The notes: a model not told the origin generated them from the sequence alone. A stretch of DNA of 14,465 nt from Phenylobacterium sp. (GCA_028290925.1 JAQGIX010000105.1:1-14465); one strand, 5' to 3'. Positions 1 through 6,955 are shown, counted from the first letter of the stretch. A program made the numbers and translations.

Positions 1-3000
1 CCAACGTGGTGTTCAAGGAAGGCCTCAACGAGGACCTGGCCGCCACCGCCGTCTGGGGCAGCCAGCAGGCCAACCTGTTCCCCGGCGCCCGCTACGACGG
101 CGTGTTCGGCATGTGGTACGGCAAGGCTCCGGGCGTGGACCGCACCGGCGACGCCTTCAAGCACGCCAACTTCGCCGGCGTCTGGCCAAAGGGCGGGGTG
201 CTGGCGGTGGCCGGCGACGACCACAACTGCAAGTCCTCCACCCTTCCGTCGCAGTCGGAGTACGCCTTCCAGGATTTCGAGATGCCGGTGCTGTCGCCGG
301 CCGACGTGCAGGAGGTGCTGGACTACGGCCTCCTGGGCTACGCCATGTCGCGGTTCTCCGGCCTCTGGGTCGGGCTGATCGCCGTGGCCGACACCATGGA
401 TAGCGGCGTCACCATCGACGTCGGTCTCGACCGCCACAAGTTCGTCACCCCCGACCACTTCCGCATGCCGGCCGGCGGCCTCGGCATTCGGCTGAAAGAC
501 CAGCCGCTCGACAAGGAGCGCCGGCTCCGCACCCAGAAGCTGCCGGCCGCCCTGGCCTTCGCCCGCGCCAACCGCATCGACCGGGTGATGCTGGGCTCGT
601 CGCGCCCGAGGCTCGGCATCGCCTGCCAGGGCCAGGCCTACAAGGACGTTATTGAGGCCTTCGCGGCCATGGGCATCTCCAGCCGCGAGGCGGCCGACTT
701 AGGGGTGGCGATCTACAAGGTCGGCATGCCCTGGCCGCTGGAGCCCACGGGCATCCGCGCCTTCGCCGCCGGCCTCGAGACCCTGATGGTCATCGAGCAC
801 AAGCGCCCGCTGATCGAGACCCAGGCCCGCGCCGCCCTCTACGACCTGCCGGCCCACGCCCGGCCGCGGATCATCGGCAAGACCGACGAGCACGGCTCAC
901 CGCTGCTCTCCGACCTGGCCTCGCTGTCGGTGGCCGAGGTGGCGCTGGCCATCGCCGACCGCCTGCCGCCCGGCCCGCATATGGAGCGGGTGCACGACTA
1001 CCTGGCCCGCGTCTCGGCCGCCTCCATGGCTGCGGTGACGCTGTCCAGCGACCAGCAGCGCAAGCCGTTCTTCTGCGCCGGTTGCCCGCACAACACCTCG
1101 ACCCGCCTGCCGGAGGGCTCGCGCGCGCTGGCCGGCATCGGCTGCCACTACATGGCCAGCTTCAACGACCCCAACACCGACCTCACCAGCCACATGGGCG
1201 GCGAGGGCCTGTCGTGGATGGGCGCCTCGCCCTTCACCGAGGAGAAGCACGTCTTCGTCAACCTCGGCGACGGCACCTACAACCACTCGGGATCGCTGGC
1301 CATCCGCGCCTCGGTCGCGGCGAAATCCAACATCACCTACAAGCTGCTGTTCAATGACGCGGTCGCCATGACCGGCGGGCAAGCCGCCGAAAGCGGCTTC
1401 ACCCCGGCGCAGATCACCCGCCAGCTCGCCGCCGAGGGCGTGACCAGGACCGTCATCGTGGCCGCCGAACCCGAGCGCTACGAAGGCGCCACCGATCTCG
1501 CCCCCGGCGTCGAGGTGAAGCCCCGCACCGACCTGATGAAGGTGCAGCGCGAGCTGCGCGAGACCGAGGGCGTCACGGTCCTGCTTTACGACCAGGTCTG
1601 CGCCACCGAGAAGCGCCGCCGCCGCAAGCGCGGCAAGATGGCCGCCGCCCCGCGTCGTGTGATGATCAACCCGCTGGTCTGCGAAGGCTGCGGCGACTGT
1701 TCGAAGACCTCGCACTGCGTCTCGGTCGAGCCGCTGAACACCGAGTTCGGCCGCAAGCGGAAGATCAACCAGTCCACCTGCAACCAGGACTACACCTGCC
1801 TGGACGGCTTCTGCCCCTCGTTCGTCACCCTGGAGGGGGCCGACAACGCCCACCGCGAGGCCATGCCGGCGCTGACTGCGGACTCCACGCCGCTGCCGGC
1901 CTTCGAGAGCTTCACCGGCGTGAAGAACATCGTCTTCACCGGGGTCGGCGGCACCGGCGTCACCACCGTCGCCTCGATCCTGGCCATGGCCGCCCACGTG
2001 GACGGCCGCGCGGCCTCGGTGGTCGACATGACCGGCCTGGCGCAAAAGGGCGGGGCTGTGTTCAGCCACGTGCGCATCGGCGAGGCCGAGGAGACCACGG
2101 TCGGCGGCCGCATCCCGGCCGCCAGCGCCAATGTGCTGATCGCCTGCGATATCCTGGTGGCGGCCGGGCCGGACGCGCTCTCGCTCTACGCCAAGGATCG
2201 CACCGTCGGCGTCGGCAACGCCGACTTCACCCCCACCGCCGACTTCGTCACCGAGCGCGACGTGCGCTTCGATTCCGACGCCCAGGCGCGACGCATCCAG
2301 GCGGCGGTGAAGGCCTACGACAGCCTGCCGGCCAACACGCTGGCCGAGGCCAACCTGGGCGATGCGATCTACGCCAACATGATCATGCTGGGCTTCGCCT
2401 GGCAGAAGGGGATCGTGCCGGTCTCCAGCCGCGCCCTCTACCGCGCCATCCGCCTGAACGGGGTGGCGGCGGAGGCCAACCTCCAGGCCTTCGAGCTGGG
2501 CCGCAAGGCCGCCCACGACCCCGCCGCCCGCGGCCGCCGCGAGGACGACGTGGCGACGCCAGAGACCCTGCCGCTCGACCTCCTGATCCAGCATCGGGCC
2601 AAGGAGCTGACCGCCTACCAGAGCGCCGCCTACGCCAGGCGCTACCTCGACCAGGTGGCCGCCGCCCGCGCCGCCGAGACCCGGCTCGGCTCCGAGACGC
2701 TGACCCGCGCGGTGGCGGTGAACCTCTACAAGCTGATGGCCTACAAGGACGAGTACGAGGTGGCCCGGCTCTATTCCGACGGCCGCTTCGACGCCTATCG
2801 CGCGGGCGTCTTCAAGGGCGGCAAGGCCAAGGTCTGGCTGGCGCCGCCGATCCTGGCCCCCAAGGACGCCGACGGCCGGCCGAAGAAGATCGCCTTCGGC
2901 GGCTGGATGCTGGACGCGGCCTTCCCGACGCTCGCCAGGCTGAAGGTGCTGCGCGGCACGCCGCTGGACCTGTTCGGCTACACCGCCGAGCGGAAGATGG

Positions 3001-3221
3001 AGCGCGGGTTGCTCGCCGACTACGAGGCCGGGCTGGCCAGGCTGCTCGCCGGGCTGACGCCGGAGCGGCTGGCCACCGCCGTCAAGATCGCCGCCGTCCC
3101 GCAGCAGATCCGCGGCTACGGCCACATCAAGGACGCCTCCGTGGGCCCGGCCAAGGCCGAGGAAGCCCGGCTCTGGAAAGAGTGGGAGAACGTCGCGGCG
3201 CGGGCGCCTGTCCCGGCCTAG
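1..3221 (+). CDS. Indolepyruvate ferredoxin oxidoreductase, fused alpha/beta type (5' partial)
   Basis: Cytoplasmic enzyme that oxidatively decarboxylates aryl-pyruvates (indolepyruvate, phenylpyruvate) to aryl-acetyl-CoA with ferredoxin as acceptor, in aromatic amino acid breakdown. The frame is open to the left edge (first full codon at base 3). By comparison with remembered fused homologues of about 1,150 residues, roughly 75 N-terminal residues are missing. Visible in order: the N-terminal TPP-enzyme region beginning near GLNEDLAATAVWGSQQANLF; a Cys-containing CAGCPHNTSTRLPEG segment near 1076-1120; the TPP-binding LGDGTYNHSG stretch near 1264-1293; clustered cysteines CEGCGDC...C and CNQDYTCLDGFCPSF near 1680-1820, likely Fe-S ligands; the gamma-type domain with GVGGTGVTT near 1940-1970; and a C-terminal domain of the kind seen in fused proteobacterial forms. 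The stop (TAG 3219-3221) overlaps the stop of the convergent DUF4239 gene. Family assignment is secure; substrate preference is inferred. Confidence 0.95.
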   Translation, partial: NVVFKEGLNEDLAATAVWGSQQANLFPGARYDGVFGMWYGKAPGVDRTGDAFKHANFAGVWPKGGVLAVAGDDHNCKSSTLPSQSEYAFQDFEMPVLSPADVQEVLDYGLLGYAMSRFSGLWVGLIAVADTMDSGVTIDVGLDRHKFVTPDHFRMPAGGLGIRLKDQPLDKERRLRTQKLPAALAFARANRIDRVMLGSSRPRLGIACQGQAYKDVIEAFAAMGISSREAADLGVAIYKVGMPWPLEPTGIRAFAAGLETLMVIEHKRPLIETQARAALYDLPAHARPRIIGKTDEHGSPLLSDLASLSVAEVALAIADRLPPGPHMERVHDYLARVSAASMAAVTLSSDQQRKPFFCAGCPHNTSTRLPEGSRALAGIGCHYMASFNDPNTDLTSHMGGEGLSWMGASPFTEEKHVFVNLGDGTYNHSGSLAIRASVAAKSNITYKLLFNDAVAMTGGQAAESGFTPAQITRQLAAEGVTRTVIVAAEPERYEGATDLAPGVEVKPRTDLMKVQRELRETEGVTVLLYDQVCATEKRRRRKRGKMAAAPRRVMINPLVCEGCGDCSKTSHCVSVEPLNTEFGRKRKINQSTCNQDYTCLDGFCPSFVTLEGADNAHREAMPALTADSTPLPAFESFTGVKNIVFTGVGGTGVTTVASILAMAAHVDGRAASVVDMTGLAQKGGAVFSHVRIGEAEETTVGGRIPAASANVLIACDILVAAGPDALSLYAKDRTVGVGNADFTPTADFVTERDVRFDSDAQARRIQAAVKAYDSLPANTLAEANLGDAIYANMIMLGFAWQKGIVPVSSRALYRAIRLNGVAAEANLQAFELGRKAAHDPAARGRREDDVATPETLPLDLLIQHRAKELTAYQSAAYARRYLDQVAAARAAETRLGSETLTRAVAVNLYKLMAYKDEYEVARLYSDGRFDAYRAGVFKGGKAKVWLAPPILAPKDADGRPKKIAFGGWMLDAAFPTLARLKVLRGTPLDLFGYTAERKMERGLLADYEAGLARLLAGLTPERLATAVKIAAVPQQIRGYGHIKDASVGPAKAEEARLWKEWENVAARAPVPA

Positions 3222-4015
3222 CGCTGCGCGGCGTTGGTGGCGGTGATCGTCTCGAACAGCGGGATGAGGTCGCGGATTTCCCGGTTCTCGACCCGGTAGG
3301 CGCCCGCGAACGGGTGGTCCACGTCCAGGATGAACATGAAGATCAGCCCCAGCGCCATGGCCAGTCCGGCGATGATCAGCGAGTTCATCGGCGTCGCCGG
3401 GAAGACGAAGGTGTAGGCCACGATCACCCCTGCCCCGGTCGCCACCACCAGCCAGAACAGGCCCGGCAGGGCGGCGCGCGAGGCGATCATCCGCGTGCGG
3501 CGATGCTCCACCACCTCGTTGAGCTTCTTGAACACCTCGCCGTAGATCACCGTGTCGCGGGGGGTCCTCGGCTGGATCTCCGAGACGTCGTGGAACAGCA
3601 CGATCAGCGACTCCACCGCCTTGGGACCCGGCTCACCCTTCGCCAGCCTCGGCCACTCGTCCTCGATCACGGCGTGGACATAGCTCTTCACCCCCGCGCG
3701 CGCCTTGGCGGTCTCGTCGCCATAGACGGTGAGGTCGCGGTAGAGCTCGGAGATCGCGGCCGCCTCCTGGGCGACCGCCTTGTCGGCCGTGCCGTAGTCC
3801 TCCCAGACCTGCACGGCGGCGAAGGCCAGCATGATGCCGATGAAGGCCGCGACCACGCCCATCAGCGCCACCGCGAGTTCGGTCTCCTGCTTAGGCGCTC
3901 GCTTGGGGATGAGCGCGCGGACCGCCAGGTGCCCGCCCACGCCGACGGTCACCGCCAGCCCCAGCACAAGGATACTGCTCAGCCACAGCGGCAGGTTCAG
4001 ATAGGCGTCCAGCAT
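3218..4015 (-). CDS. DUF4239 (bestrophin-like) integral membrane protein
   Basis: 265 residues from ATG 4015. The frame extends to a GTG seven codons upstream, but a G-rich Shine-Dalgarno stretch (GGGGGGCG) lies about 8 bases before ATG 4015, so I take that start. Four hydrophobic helices are visible at about residues 8-30, 47-71, 182-204 and 210-231. Between pairs 1-2 and 3-4 lies a charged, mostly helical soluble stretch of about 110 residues. The D-x-D-H-P-F-x-G segment after the last helix (231-238) and the 2+2 helix layout match the DUF4239/bestrophin-like family. The function of that family is not established; relation to bestrophin anion channels is only a distant-homology suggestion. 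The gene is divergent from the unknown protein at 4152, and the double operator lies about 90-110 bases upstream of its start, so shared control is possible. It converges on the oxidoreductase with a 4-base overlap. Confidence 0.85.
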   Translation of the reverse strand: MLDAYLNLPLWLSSILVLGLAVTVGVGGHLAVRALIPKRAPKQETELAVALMGVVAAFIGIMLAFAAVQVWEDYGTADKAVAQEAAAISELYRDLTVYGDETAKARAGVKSYVHAVIEDEWPRLAKGEPGPKAVESLIVLFHDVSEIQPRTPRDTVIYGEVFKKLNEVVEHRRTRMIASRAALPGLFWLVVATGAGVIVAYTFVFPATPMNSLIIAGLAMALGLIFMFILDVDHPFAGAYRVENREIRDLIPLFETITATNAAQR

Positions 4016-4055
4016 CGGTCCGCGCCCCCCAGGCACGCGAAACCCTGCGCCGAAG

Positions 4056-4077
4056 CCCGGCCTTCGACAAGCCCGGG
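4056..4077. repeat. Hairpin-forming intergenic element resembling a CCTTCGACAAGC-type repeat
   Basis: Arms CCCGG (4056-4060) and CCGGG (4073-4077) flank a 12-base loop holding CCTTCGACAAGC. The CCTTCGACAAGCtcaGG core is, from memory, a very common intergenic repeat in alphaproteobacterial genomes. Here the right side reads CCCGGG instead of TCAGG, so this may be a diverged copy. Only one copy is visible, so the repeat status is inferred. Confidence 0.35.
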
Positions 4078-4088
4078 TCCCAGCGCCG

Positions 4089-4118
4089 TTGACCGCAGAG
4101 ATTACAGATGTAGATTAT
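4089..4118 (+). promoter_or_regulatory. Probable sigma-70 promoter of the gene at 4152
   Basis: TTGACC (4089-4094) is a near-consensus -35 box. At 16-18 bases spacing lie TAGATT (4111-4116) or GATTAT (4113-4118), each matching four of six bases of TATAAT. The stretch is strikingly AT-rich within GC-rich surroundings. Transcription would start near 4125, giving an untranslated leader of about 27 bases. The -10 candidates lie inside the palindromic operator, which fits repression by blocking RNA polymerase. Confidence 0.55.
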
Positions 4119-4128
4119 TACATCTGTC
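4103..4128. promoter_or_regulatory. BlaI/MecI/CopY-type double operator
   Basis: A perfect 9-base inverted repeat, ACAGATGTA (4104-4112) and TACATCTGT (4119-4127), is separated by GATTAT. Each arm also contains the TACAnnTGTA box known for the BlaI/MecI/CopY winged-helix repressors: TACAGATGTA (4103-4112) is an exact match and TACATCTGTC (4119-4128) matches seven of eight fixed positions. Box centres are 16 bases apart. The site overlaps the likely -10 of the rightward gene and lies between two divergent genes. No blaI, blaR/M56 or copY-like gene is in the window, so the regulator would act in trans. Confidence 0.65.
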
Positions 4129-4151
4129 GTCCCGGCAGCGCGAGGTGCCCC

Positions 4152-4676
4152 ATGGCCACGGATTTCGGCGCCCCCACGCGGCCAAGCTGGCGGCGAGGGC
4201 AGCGCTGGGCTGTCGCCCGATCGGTCGGCGGAAAGGCCGCGCTCGTCGTCGGATTGCTCCTGGTCGCGAGCGTGCCGACCGCGATCCCCCTCTCGATCGA
4301 GCAGATGAACATCGACAAAGGGCCGTCGTCCAACCCGATCGGCAAGCCCTGCCGGCGGATTTCACAGGCGCTGTTCAACCGCGGCTGGACCGCTCCGCCG
4401 CGCACCTTCGCCTTCGTGGGCGCGACCTTCACCCGGCGCCGCGGCGACGCCGACTGCAGCGCCGGCCGGCACGGCCTGCTCGGCCTCGTGGGGCCGGTCT
4501 ATCCGGTCTGCGAGTTCGACGCGCCGGTGGAGCTCGCGGTGACCAGCGGCGGCAAGGCGGCCTGGTTCGACGTCCGGCCCGGCTATACCGCCGTGGTCGA
4601 GGCCCGGCCGGACGGGTCCCGCTGCACCATCACCGGCCTCTTCCAGTTCTACCCGAGCCGCACGCCGAAATCCTAG
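4152..4676 (+). CDS. Membrane-anchored four-cysteine protein of unknown function
   Basis: 174 residues from ATG 4152, which has a GAGG Shine-Dalgarno at 4142-4145. The frame stays open upstream to a TTG at 4089, but that stretch is the promoter and operator, so the longer form is rejected. A basic N-terminus with several Arg (residues 10-28) precedes one hydrophobic helix (about 29-46). This predicts a signal anchor with about 125 residues on the outer face, or a cleaved export signal. Cysteines sit at 67, 102, 120 and 158, an even number that could form two disulfides in the periplasm. The segments F-x-G-x-x-F-x-R-R-x-G-x-x-D-C and V-C-E-F-x-x-P recall small hypothetical proteins of alphaproteobacteria, from memory only. 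I do not recognise a function. A BlaI/CopY-type operator sits over its promoter, suggesting induction by envelope, metal or beta-lactam-like stress. Its stop overlaps that of the sulfotransferase gene. Confidence 0.75.
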   Translation: MATDFGAPTRPSWRRGQRWAVARSVGGKAALVVGLLLVASVPTAIPLSIEQMNIDKGPSSNPIGKPCRRISQALFNRGWTAPPRTFAFVGATFTRRRGDADCSAGRHGLLGLVGPVYPVCEFDAPVELAVTSGGKAAWFDVRPGYTAVVEARPDGSRCTITGLFQFYPSRTPKS

Positions 4677-5596
4677 GCGACGGCGGCCAGGTTCCGGGTC
4701 CGCAGCGCCGCGTCCAGGCTGGCGTAGTCGGCGAAGCCCGTGACCGGCGTCACCAGCGCGGCCCACTGGGCGTCCATCGCCGCCACGACGGCCGGTGAGA
4801 GCTCCTGCTTGTGACCGCCCACGCCGCCCTTGCGAACCTTAGCGGAGTCACCGCCGGGCGGCACGTTGCAGCGCCGCTCCGAGGCGGTGCGCATCAGGAT
4901 GTCGTCGAACTTGTCCTTGTGCCGCAGCATGAACGGCAGTGAGGAATTCTCCAGCGTCAGGGCCAGCAGTTCTGCGTCGAGGTCGATCCCGCAGAAGGCC
5001 GCGACGCGGTGGACGGCCATCTCCGGCTCGGCGTTCATGTGCTCGTAGGAGAGCAGCAGCACGTCGGGATTGTCGCGCTGGTCCCACCAGCTGAGCAGAT
5101 GGCGCCAGATGTCGGTCCCGGCCGCCACGCGGCCGAGCCAGCCGGCCGCGAACTGGTCCATGGAAATCGCCCCCGGCTCGATGAGCCAGCCCTCCATGAA
5201 GCGGTACATGGAGACCAGGGCGTCCTTGGGCTCGCGCAGGGCCACCATGTAGCGCGCGCCCTTGGGGATGCGGTCATAGCCCAGGTGGCTCTTGAAGCCG
5301 CGGGGCTCGGCCCGTTGCGGCGCCTCCAGGTCGACGCCGACGATGGCCGCGGTCTCGATCCACGGCACGACGCGGGAGATGTCGTCGAAGTCCATCTCGC
5401 CGCGGGTGCGCAGGGTGTGGAAGATCTGCTGCAGCCAGGTGGTGCCGCACTTGCTGTAGGGCGAGATGACCACGTCGCTGGGCCGCGGCCGATAGGACTG
5501 CACGCCCGCCACTACGTCCTCGGGCCCGAACAGCTTGCCCGCGATCTGCCCGAACTCCGCCGGGTTGCGCGCGCGATGCGGTGCGATCTGATCCAT
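4673..5596 (-). CDS. Sulfotransferase family protein (PAPS-dependent)
   Basis: 307 residues from ATG 5596, chosen because AAAGGGAGGGGG lies 7 bases upstream; the frame itself runs open to an ATG 20 codons earlier. It is a cytosolic-type sulfotransferase moving sulfate from PAPS to a hydroxyl or amine acceptor. The 5'-phosphosulfate loop is PYSKCGTTWL (residues 46-55, Lys49). The likely catalytic His is in FKSHL (His104). The 3'-phosphate motif is REPKDALVSMYRF (Arg121 and Ser129), and the C-terminal RKGGVGGHK (255-263) corresponds to the family's RKGxxGDWK, with D-W changed to G-H. Length fits Sulfotransfer_1 enzymes. No signal peptide is seen and the acceptor is unknown. The serine hydrolase lies 97 bases upstream on the same strand, so co-transcription is possible. 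The stop overlaps the convergent gene by 4 bases. Confidence 0.9.
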   Translation of the reverse strand: MDQIAPHRARNPAEFGQIAGKLFGPEDVVAGVQSYRPRPSDVVISPYSKCGTTWLQQIFHTLRTRGEMDFDDISRVVPWIETAAIVGVDLEAPQRAEPRGFKSHLGYDRIPKGARYMVALREPKDALVSMYRFMEGWLIEPGAISMDQFAAGWLGRVAAGTDIWRHLLSWWDQRDNPDVLLLSYEHMNAEPEMAVHRVAAFCGIDLDAELLALTLENSSLPFMLRHKDKFDDILMRTASERRCNVPPGGDSAKVRKGGVGGHKQELSPAVVAAMDAQWAALVTPVTGFADYASLDAALRTRNLAAVA

Positions 5597-5603
5597 GGTG
5601 AGG

Positions 5604-5615
5604 CCCCCTCCCTTT
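5604..5615 (-). promoter_or_regulatory. Strong Shine-Dalgarno fixing the sulfotransferase start
   Basis: Read on the minus strand, AAAGGGAGGGGG is followed 7 bases later by ATG 5596. No comparable site precedes the upstream in-frame ATGs at 5638 and 5656, so the shorter protein is preferred. Confidence 0.7.
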
Positions 5616-5693
5616 GCCAGCTCCCAGTCTAACGACATCGGGCCTCGGCTGCACATGTTCCGCGAACGACGTTCTTGACGACCTCGTCCGCCG

Positions 5694-6866
5694 CTACTCC
5701 ACCGCCTTCATCACCCCCTCGATCATGGCGTTCCGCGCCGCCGAGAGGTCCTTGCCGGTGGCGCGCGGCCAGGCGGCGTTCTGGACGATGATCAGGCGGT
5801 CCTTGGGGAAGGTGGTGATCGACTGGCCGAAGATGCCCACCGCCTCGTAGCGATCCGGCGCGCGGATCCACCAGAAGTAGCCGTAGCCGGCGCCGGGCTC
5901 GGTCGCGCCATTGTCGATCTGCTTCTTCGTGGCTTCCGCCGTCCAGTCCGCCGGGACGACCTGTTTTCCGCCGGCCTTGCCGCCCCCCAGGATGAACTGG
6001 CCCACGCGGGCGTAGTCGCGCAGCGTCATGGAGATGCAGCAGCCGCCACGCTCATAGCCGCCGAGGTCGGTCATCCAGACCGCGTCGCGCTCCATGCCGT
6101 AGGGCTTCCAGATCTTCCGCGACGCATATTGGGCGAGCGGTTCGCCGACCGCCTTGGCCACCAGTATGCCCACCAGGTCGGTCTCGCCGGTGTTGTAGTT
6201 GAACTTGCCGCCCGGTGGGTTGGCGCGCGGCAGCTTGCGCAGATAACTGACGATCGGATCGACGCCGGGCTCGAGGATGGCCGTGCCGGCCACCGCCACG
6301 TCGGACTTCGGATCGACGTAGTCCTCGTTCCACTTCACGCCCGAGCTCATCATCAGCATCTGGCGGACGGTGACGCCCTCATAGGCCGAGCCCTTCAGCT
6401 CGGGGATGTAGTCGGTGACCGGCGCGCTGAGGCTCTTGATCTTGCCGTCCTGGATCGCCGCGCCCACCAGGGTCGAGGTCACCGACGTGGCGACCGAGAA
6501 GGAGGTCCAGCGGTCGGCCGGCTTGCGGCCCAGGCCGTAGCGCTCCAGCACGATCTTGCCGTCCTTCAGGACCAGCAGGCCGGAGACCCGGTAGGCCTTC
6601 ATGTAGTCGGCGATGGTCCAGGTCTTGCCGTCGAACTCGAAGCTGGGCTCGATCTGCCGCGTGGCCCTGGGCAACGGGTGGACCTTGGCCCCGCGCTTGA
6701 CCACCTGGGTGCTGTAGATGCTCTCGATGGTCCGGTAGCCCACCGCCTGCGTCTCGCCGTGCCAGGCGAGGATGCTGGGCGTGCCGGGCTTGATCGGCGT
6801 CTGGGCCAGCGCCGGCGCGCCGGCCAGCACGGAGGCCGCGGCCAGCCAGGATACGATCCGACGCAT
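5694..6866 (-). CDS. Secreted serine hydrolase, class C beta-lactamase/NylB-like fold, with altered SxxK motif
   Basis: 390 residues. The N-terminal signal peptide (MRRIVSWLAAASVLAGAPALA, cut near 21-22) predicts export to the periplasm. The fold is the beta-lactamase/transpeptidase-like family that includes esterases, 6-aminohexanoate-dimer hydrolase and class C enzymes. Supporting segments are LVLKDGKIVLERYG (98-111), WTSFSVATSVTSTLVG (120-135), LMMSSGVKWNEDY (171-183), KFNYNTGETDLVG (221-233, Tyr224 as the probable second catalytic residue), CCISMTLRDYARVGQF (276-291) and GIFGQ (344-348). The nucleophile motif should read S-x-x-K, but reads Ser124-Val-Ala-Thr127 (codon ACG at 6488-6486, one base from AAG). 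The catalytic lysine therefore appears lost while the rest is intact. GGAGGGG lies 8 bases before ATG 6866. It is divergent from the FAD oxidoreductase and upstream of the sulfotransferase. Substrate unknown; it may be inactive or serve a binding role. Confidence 0.88.
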   Translation of the reverse strand: MRRIVSWLAAASVLAGAPALAQTPIKPGTPSILAWHGETQAVGYRTIESIYSTQVVKRGAKVHPLPRATRQIEPSFEFDGKTWTIADYMKAYRVSGLLVLKDGKIVLERYGLGRKPADRWTSFSVATSVTSTLVGAAIQDGKIKSLSAPVTDYIPELKGSAYEGVTVRQMLMMSSGVKWNEDYVDPKSDVAVAGTAILEPGVDPIVSYLRKLPRANPPGGKFNYNTGETDLVGILVAKAVGEPLAQYASRKIWKPYGMERDAVWMTDLGGYERGGCCISMTLRDYARVGQFILGGGKAGGKQVVPADWTAEATKKQIDNGATEPGAGYGYFWWIRAPDRYEAVGIFGQSITTFPKDRLIIVQNAAWPRATGKDLSAARNAMIEGVMKAVE

Positions 6867-6896
6867 AGGCGATTCCCCTCCAACGACAGGGCCGCG

Positions 6897-6926
6897 ACCC
6901 TAGCCGACCACGCCTGCGGTTTCCAA
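6897..6926 (-). promoter_or_regulatory. Possible promoter of the serine hydrolase gene
   Basis: On the minus strand TTGGAAA (6926-6920) is followed after 15 bases by GCTAGGGT (6904-6897), which partly matches the Caulobacter housekeeping promoter (TTGACGS, 10-14 bases, GCTANAWC). Transcription would start near 6890, just before the Shine-Dalgarno. The match is partial and the spacing slightly long. On the plus strand of the same gap, GCTAAGAC (6933-6940) resembles the -10 box but has no good -35. Confidence 0.3.
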
Positions 6927-6955
6927 GGCGACGCTAAGACGTTAGGCGAAGGCCC

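Noticed and set aside
897..3125. A 742-codon open frame on the minus strand opposite the indolepyruvate oxidoreductase
   Set aside because: Its product is low-complexity, rich in Gly, Ala, Val, Gln and His, with no recognisable motif. The opposite strand has an unmistakable enzyme with Fe-S and TPP motifs. Very high GC at third positions keeps antisense frames open.
4089..4151. A 21-residue N-terminal extension of the four-Cys protein starting at TTG
   Set aside because: The extension would translate the -35 box, the -10 box and the operator. ATG 4152 has its own GAGG and gives a proper basic N-terminus followed by a membrane helix.
3182..4798. A 538-codon plus-strand frame across the DUF4239 gene, the operator and the four-Cys gene
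   Set aside because: The Arg/His/Gln-rich sequence has no motif and runs through the promoter and operator. It overlaps genes with good ribosome sites on both strands. It is an antisense shadow.
5657..5674. Possible alphaproteobacterial LexA box (GTTC...GTTC) upstream of the sulfotransferase
   Set aside because: The spacing between the two GTTC units is 10 bases, whereas the known box is GTTC-N7-GTTC. The small GAACG-A-CGTTC palindrome inside it is too short to interpret.
5673..5698. TTGACG with GCTAC 12 bases later on the plus strand, resembling a Caulobacter promoter
   Set aside because: It lies at the 3' end of a minus-strand gene with only antisense sequence downstream, and the -10 match is partial.
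6333..6344. Ser175-Gly-Val-Lys178 in the serine hydrolase as an alternative SxxK nucleophile motif
   Set aside because: It falls in the conserved SSGVKWNEDY segment about 50 residues after the nucleophile helix. Family members have that segment in addition to a true SxxK.
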